Assembly: GCA_019118985.1 (NCBI GenBank)
Contig: DWXX01000113.1
Location: forward strand, 1 to 11,087
Source of the DNA: Candidatus Faecalibacterium faecipullorum
GTDB taxonomy: Bacteria; Bacillota; Clostridia; Oscillospirales; Ruminococcaceae
DNA length: 11,087 nt
Reading direction: 5' to 3'
A program made the position numbers and the translations under genes. This document shows positions 8,506 through 11,087 of this stretch, one piece after another. A model generated the notes under the pieces. It was not told where the DNA came from and ran no database searches. It was given only the letters and a program-made list of their open reading frames with translations. Numbering within the stretch: position 1 is the stretch's first letter; every line of letters starts with the position of its first letter.

Positions 8506-8669
8506 TCGGTTCATTTTATTTTACACGAAATTTCTACTTTCTCTGTAACCAAAAAGCAAACATTCTGTGAATGCCGCCCATTTGTCACTCTTTTTCGCCA
8601 AAAAAGGCTTGCAGAATGGGGCGTTTCGCGGTATCCTTATAAAAACAGCTTTCTTCCTGCCGCGCTTGC

Positions 8670-8698
8670 GACGCCCGCTGACGCATTTTGACGCATTT
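8670..8698 (+). repeat. Helically phased GACGC direct repeat upstream of a -35 box
   Basis: GACGC occurs at 8670-8674, 8680-8684 and 8690-8694, exactly 10 bp apart. The last two copies extend to a perfect 10-bp tandem repeat TGACGCATTT (8679-8688 and 8689-8698). The array ends 6 bp before the -35 TTGCAT, the usual place for an activator site. The bound protein is unknown. Confidence 0.5.
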
Positions 8699-8704
8699 TT
8701 CTCG

Positions 8705-8733
8705 TTGCATACAGGCCGGGGCTTCATTAAAAT
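8705..8733 (+). promoter_or_regulatory. Sigma-A promoter for the Spo0A-like operon
   Basis: -35 TTGCAT (8705-8710), a 17-nt spacer and -10 TAAAAT (8728-8733). The leader to the ATG at 8810 is about 70 nt. Confidence 0.65.
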
Positions 8734-8809
8734 AAAAGCATAGCCTCGATATGGTCCATCACCGTGGGGCAAGTTACAAACGGATCTATGCAGGAGGAGA
8801 ATCTGTATC

Positions 8810-9115
8810 ATGAAAGCATATGCACCATTGACCAGGGAATTTTCTGCGATCGAGAAGCTGCAGCTGCCTTATCATTTGACCTATGCGCTGGCCCCTGCAG
8901 GCACAAGCGGTCCCTGCCGGCTGACCTTGTCCCGTACCGGTGCGGCAGCCTGCTGCGACAGTCTGGTTTTGGATGCGCCACCCCAGTCCTGCTACCCTGT
9001 TTTGCGGTATCTGTATGAAAATGCAGTCCAGCCAGAGATTTGGCGGGACGTTATTGCGGATTTTTACCCCATAATACAGCAGTTGGATGGGAAGGATGGC
9101 GTTTGCAGTGAGTGA
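8810..9115 (+). CDS. Small protein of unknown function, resembling DUF6514
   Basis: This 101-aa protein starts at ATG 8810 behind AGGAGGAG (8792-8799). It has no signal peptide or membrane segment. The first half looks like beta strands (YHLTYALAP, CRLTLSR). The second half is helical and ends in YPVLRYLYENAVQPEIWRDV (residues 62-81) followed by IADFYPIIQQL. That late pattern, a helix then N-x-V-x-P-x-x-x-RDVI-x-D, recalls the DUF6514 family of small clostridial proteins; this is from memory and moderate only. Four cysteines (36, 48, 49, 61) stand out, plus Cys99 in the tail. Its end overlaps the start of the Spo0A-like gene, so translation is probably coupled and the two proteins may act together. 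The function is unknown. Confidence 0.6.
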   Translation: MKAYAPLTREFSAIEKLQLPYHLTYALAPAGTSGPCRLTLSRTGAAACCDSLVLDAPPQSCYPVLRYLYENAVQPEIWRDVIADFYPIIQQLDGKDGVCSE

Positions 9116-9923
9116 AAAGAGCGACCGGTATATCCTGCGGGTAGCGGCGGCAAGCTACGACGGGCAGTTTCTGCGTGTCTGCCGCGGCTATTTTGCCAGC
9201 CAAGAGGACCTGTTCCTCTTTGACGCATACACCACCGGCCAGCAGGTGATGCAGGCGCTGCAAAGCGGCCCGCCCTACCACGCCCTGATCTTGGACACCG
9301 CCCTGAGCGACATGGACGCCGACCAGCTGTACCGCCAGGTGATGGAACTGCCCCTGGCGCACCGGCCCCAGATCCTGCTCATCACGCCCCGGAGCCTGGA
9401 CAGCCAGCAGGCCGCCCTGCCTGACAGCCAGTGCCTGCAGCTGCTGGCCCGGGCGGGCGTACAGGCGCCCGACCTGCCCATGCTGCGCAACCTGCTGCTG
9501 GACGCGGCCCCTGAGCGGATGCAGCAGAGCTCCATCTCCTCGGCCTCCCTGATCCGCATGTTCACCGAGTGGGGCGTCGAGCCGTCCACCTCCGGCTGCG
9601 AGTACCTGCTGGAGACGGTCAGCCTGCTGCTGAAAAGCCGGGAGAAGCTGGCCATCCGCAAGGATATCCTGCAGCAGGTCAGCGAGCGGCACAATGTCTC
9701 GGTCAAGGCCGTGGACAGCGGTATCCGCCGCGTCATCTCTGCCCTGGACAAGAAAGACCTGCCCTCCTGGCGGGCCTTTAAGGAGCGTCAGCCGCCCCGC
9801 CGTGGAAAGTTCACCGCTGGCACCCTACTGTATGCCATCAAGACCGACCTGCTGCTCCAGTCGGCAGAGCCGTCACCAGAAGGAGATCTGCAAAGTGAAC
9901 AACGAGAGATCCTGCCTGTATGA
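9087..9923 (+). CDS. Spo0A-like transcription factor with degenerate receiver domain
   Basis: This protein of 278 aa or less has two domains. Residues about 14-140 resemble a response-regulator receiver. ILDTALSD places Asp70 at the phosphoacceptor site and LLITP (97-101) fits the conserved Thr loop. However, the N-terminal acidic pair is replaced by VAAAS (19-23), and the conserved Lys after strand 5 is not apparent, so normal phosphorylation is doubtful. Residues about 152-257 resemble Spo0A_C: FTEWGVEPSTSGCEYLLETV (159-178), then a helix-turn-helix whose recognition helix reads KAVDSGIRRVISAL (207-220), where classical Spo0A has SRVERAIRHAIE. It is thus a Spo0A paralog rather than the canonical sporulation master regulator. 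The start is uncertain: ATG 9087 and ATG 9096 lack a good site, while GTG 9108 has AAGGA (9092-9096) upstream. All overlap the preceding gene. The 3' end overlaps the HATPase gene by 29 nt. Confidence 0.72.
   Translation: MGRMAFAVSEKSDRYILRVAAASYDGQFLRVCRGYFASQEDLFLFDAYTTGQQVMQALQSGPPYHALILDTALSDMDADQLYRQVMELPLAHRPQILLITPRSLDSQQAALPDSQCLQLLARAGVQAPDLPMLRNLLLDAAPERMQQSSISSASLIRMFTEWGVEPSTSGCEYLLETVSLLLKSREKLAIRKDILQQVSERHNVSVKAVDSGIRRVISALDKKDLPSWRAFKERQPPRRGKFTAGTLLYAIKTDLLLQSAEPSPEGDLQSEQREILPV
9880..9885 (+). promoter_or_regulatory. Ribosome binding site for the HATPase gene (GTG start)
   Basis: AAGGAG lies 9 nt before GTG 9895, inside the end of the Spo0A-like gene. It supports a 297-aa product. 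A longer in-frame reading from 9694 would add 67 residues that only mirror the other gene's codons. Confidence 0.75.
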
Positions 9924-10788
9924 GAATGGCCCCGGCTCTTCCCGGGACGCCCTGCTGGAAAAGCTGCCTCTTCGCACCATCGAAGGCGAGTGGCAGCGCT
10001 CTCTGGATATGATCGAGCTGTCCCAGCGCCGCCTGGCCCATCTGATCCAGGACAAACAAACCCCCGTCTCCGACAAGCTCGAGACCTGCCTGCGGGATAT
10101 GCAGGCCGCTTCCAGCCGCCTGGACCGCACCCTGAACAACACCACCGCCCTGCTGCGGTGCATCCAGGGGGGCGAGCAGCCCCAGTGGGAGACGCTGGAT
10201 CTGTGCGCCTTTGTCCGGGTGCTCTGCTCGGTCAGCCAGTCCCTCAAGGAGCGCATGCACATCCGTCTCACCCTGGACTGCGGCTCCCAGAGTCCGCTGT
10301 ACATCCAGGCCGACCGCCGCTTTTTGAGCCAGATCTGCCTTCATTTGCTGTCCAATGCTCTGCGGGCCTGCGCGCCGGAGGGGGGGACGGTCGCCCTTGT
10401 GCTGCACCCCGACGGTCAGGGGGGTGCGACCCTTACCCTGACCGACACAGGCTGCGGCCTGCCGGACAACAACAACTATGCCTCCATGGACGCCAACCGC
10501 GCCCATTTCCTGGGCGGCACCCGCACCGGCCTGCTGCTCTGCCAGGAATATTGCCGCCTGTCCGGCTGGCAGCTGGAGCTGTCCCGCCGTCCCAGGGGCC
10601 GCGGCACGGTGGCCACCCTGGCCATGCCCCGCCCTGCCCTCGACCAGGTCCGCCCGGTCCTCCATTCCCCCAGCCCCGAGGAAGACCTGTACAAGGCCCA
10701 GGCCCTCTGGCTGCAGCTGGTGGTGGAACTGAGAAACATCCCCGGCCTGGAGGACGCCCCGTTTGCGTTCCCCACAAAAATCCCTTGA
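9895..10788 (+). CDS. Soluble histidine-kinase-like HATPase protein lacking a clear H-box
   Basis: This 297-aa protein starts at GTG 9895. Residues about 32-92 look like a two-helix dimerisation region (EWQRSLDMIELSQRRLAHLI and SRLDRTLNNTTALLRCI). The usual histidine-box HE-x-R-TP is not found; His49 in RRLAHLIQDKQTP is the only nearby histidine and its spacing to TP is wrong. Residues about 140-246 form an HATPase_c domain: N-box HLLSNALRA (150-158), G1 box DTGCGLPDN (184-192), G2-like GGTRTGLLLCQEYC (207-220), then a Gly-rich end GRGTVATLAM. ATP binding is plausible; autophosphorylation is unproven. There is no membrane or sensor domain, so it is cytosolic. The tail (about 260-297) is helical and unassigned. 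Overlap with the Spo0A-like gene marks it as the probable partner of that regulator. Confidence 0.75.
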   Translation: MNNERSCLYENGPGSSRDALLEKLPLRTIEGEWQRSLDMIELSQRRLAHLIQDKQTPVSDKLETCLRDMQAASSRLDRTLNNTTALLRCIQGGEQPQWETLDLCAFVRVLCSVSQSLKERMHIRLTLDCGSQSPLYIQADRRFLSQICLHLLSNALRACAPEGGTVALVLHPDGQGGATLTLTDTGCGLPDNNNYASMDANRAHFLGGTRTGLLLCQEYCRLSGWQLELSRRPRGRGTVATLAMPRPALDQVRPVLHSPSPEEDLYKAQALWLQLVVELRNIPGLEDAPFAFPTKIP

Positions 10789-10813
10789 CAATTCCGCCGA
10801 AACGCGGTATAGT
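10785..10813 (+). promoter_or_regulatory. Strong promoter for the tRNA region
   Basis: Consensus -35 TTGACA (10785-10790), a 17-nt spacer and -10 TATAGT (10808-10813), followed by a GC-rich discriminator. The -35 box overlaps the TGA stop (10786-10788) of the HATPase gene. The AAGGAGG at 10814-10820 looks like a ribosome site but no reading frame follows it. Confidence 0.8.
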
Positions 10814-10852
10814 AAGGAGGCCGCAGGGCGCCGCCGCGCCCCGCATCGATAG

Positions 10853-10907
10853 GGGCCCGTAGCTCAGTTGGGAGAGCATTTGAACTGTAAATGCTCCTCA
10901 CCTTTTT
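10853..10907 (+). pseudogene. tRNA-like 5' half with terminator-like hairpin
   Basis: GGGCCCGTAGCTC, then AGTTGGGAGAGC, copies the acceptor and D-arm of the intact tRNA downstream with few changes. GCTC (10862-10865) and GAGC (10874-10877) form a D-stem. Beyond it, GAGCATTT (10874-10881) pairs with AAATGCTC (10889-10896), followed by CTCACC and T5 (10903-10907). No T-arm or CCA end is present, so it is not a functional tRNA. The D-stem and the 8-bp hairpin share GAGC and exclude each other. Confidence 0.55.
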
Positions 10908-10940
10908 GGGCCCGTATCTCATTTGGTACCCCATTCGATC
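10908..10940 (+). pseudogene. Second, more decayed tRNA-like fragment
   Basis: GGGCCCGTATCTCATTTGG followed by TACC matches the 5' half of the flanking tRNA-like units with substitutions that break the D-stem (TCTC against ACCC). Homology fades after ATTCGATC. Its GGGCCC could also pair with the GGGCCC at 10853-10858. Confidence 0.45.
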
Positions 10941-10956
10941 AAAGTGTTAATTTTAT

Positions 10957-11032
10957 GGGCCTATAGCTCAGCTGGGAGAGCGTTCGGTTCGCATCCGAGA
11001 GGTCATGGGTTCGAATCCCACTAGGTCCACCA
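10957..11032 (+). tRNA. tRNA-Ala (anticodon CGC)
   Basis: This 76-nt cloverleaf has acceptor GGGCCTA/TAGGTCC with G3:U70, the alanine identity pair, a D-arm GCTC/GAGC and an anticodon stem TTCGG/CCGAG (first pair T-G) around the loop TTCGCAT. The anticodon is CGC (10990-10992) and reads GCG. The T-loop is TTCGAAT, the discriminator A and CCA is encoded. The T-stem has an A49-C65 mismatch at its outer pair. GCG-rich codon use in this genome fits a dedicated CGC tRNA. Confidence 0.93.
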
Positions 11033-11038
11033 AATCAG

Positions 11039-11083
11039 AAAAATCCGAACCTTTTTCCTGTGGGAGAGGGGTTCGGATTTTTT
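11039..11083 (+). terminator. Intrinsic terminator after tRNA-Ala
   Basis: AAAAATCCGAACC (11039-11051) pairs with GGTTCGGATTTTT (11070-11082), with an inner loop that can add a few pairs, and it ends in T6 (11078-11083). Confidence 0.9.
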
Positions 11084-11087
11084 GTTT

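Larger units (their letters stand above)
8383..8809. other. AT-rich intergenic region with divergent promoters
   Basis: This 427-bp stretch has no credible gene. It holds the activase promoter (minus strand), the promoter of the three-gene regulatory operon (plus strand), a phased GACGC repeat, and inverted repeats between about 8561 and 8623. The inverted repeats are CATTCTG/CAGAATG (8561-8567 with 8612-8618) and, as a competing pairing, CGCCCATT (8575-8582) with 8615-8623 apart from one bulged G. A GCC-A6-GGC hairpin (8597-8608) is nested inside. Reading frames running through the gap have no ribosome binding sites and are off-frame with the neighbours. Confidence 0.6.

Noticed and set aside
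8609..8637. Extra plus-strand promoter (TTGCAG, 17 nt, TATCCT)
   Set aside because: The -10 is poor and a better promoter (TTGCAT/TAAAAT) lies closer to the gene.
8764..9018. Alternative plus-strand frame overlapping the 101-aa gene
   Set aside because: It starts at a GTG without a ribosome site, while the AGGAGGAG serves the ATG at 8810 in another frame.
9694..9894. N-terminal extension of the HATPase protein
   Set aside because: The extra residues are out-of-frame reading of the Spo0A-like gene; AAGGAG before GTG 9895 marks the start.

Overview
The window is GC-rich with low-GC intergenic gaps, dense small operons, strong AGGAGG-type ribosome binding sites, TTG and GTG starts, and oxygen-sensitive anaerobe enzymes. 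This fits a gut-type anaerobic Firmicute of the Oscillospirales/Ruminococcaceae (Faecalibacterium, Gemmiger or Subdoligranulum-like). That placement is inference from gene content and protein style; no marker gene was compared. No insertion sequence, phage gene, CRISPR array or rRNA is visible.

Layout. Bases 1-131 are the 3' end of a TypA/BipA translational GTPase gene. It shares a bidirectional terminator with a convergent, membrane-anchored SGNH/GDSL hydrolase (183-1160, minus). Back-to-back promoters at about 1223-1292 drive the hydrolase leftward and, rightward through a structured leader of about 150 nt, two tandem paralogous phosphofructokinases of 407 aa (1452-2675 and 2783-4006). Both carry the residues typical of pyrophosphate-dependent enzymes. 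A strong bidirectional hairpin (4038-4071) separates them from a convergent two-gene operon on the minus strand. That operon encodes a 989-aa protein with two HgdC/BadF-type activase domains plus a dehydratase-like half (5413-8382), and a 438-aa HgdB-like partner (4081-5397). The partner is usually the C-terminal part of one fused protein of about 1400 aa.

A 427-bp AT-rich gap (8383-8809) holds divergent promoters and a helically phased direct repeat. Rightward from it runs a compact three-gene operon: a 101-aa protein (8810-9115), a Spo0A-like regulator with a degenerate receiver domain (9087-9923), and a soluble HATPase protein without a recognisable histidine box (9895-10788). The genes overlap, so translational coupling is likely. 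This is the most novel-looking unit in the window: an atypical Spo0A-type signalling pair with a small partner protein.

The window ends with a stable-RNA promoter whose -35 box overlaps the last stop codon, two tRNA-like 5'-half fragments, an intact tRNA-Ala(CGC) with encoded CCA and G3:U70, and an intrinsic terminator.

Together the genes suggest fermentative metabolism (PPi-saving glycolysis, ATP-driven low-potential electron transfer) beside a non-canonical regulatory module. No direct functional link between these units can be shown from sequence alone.
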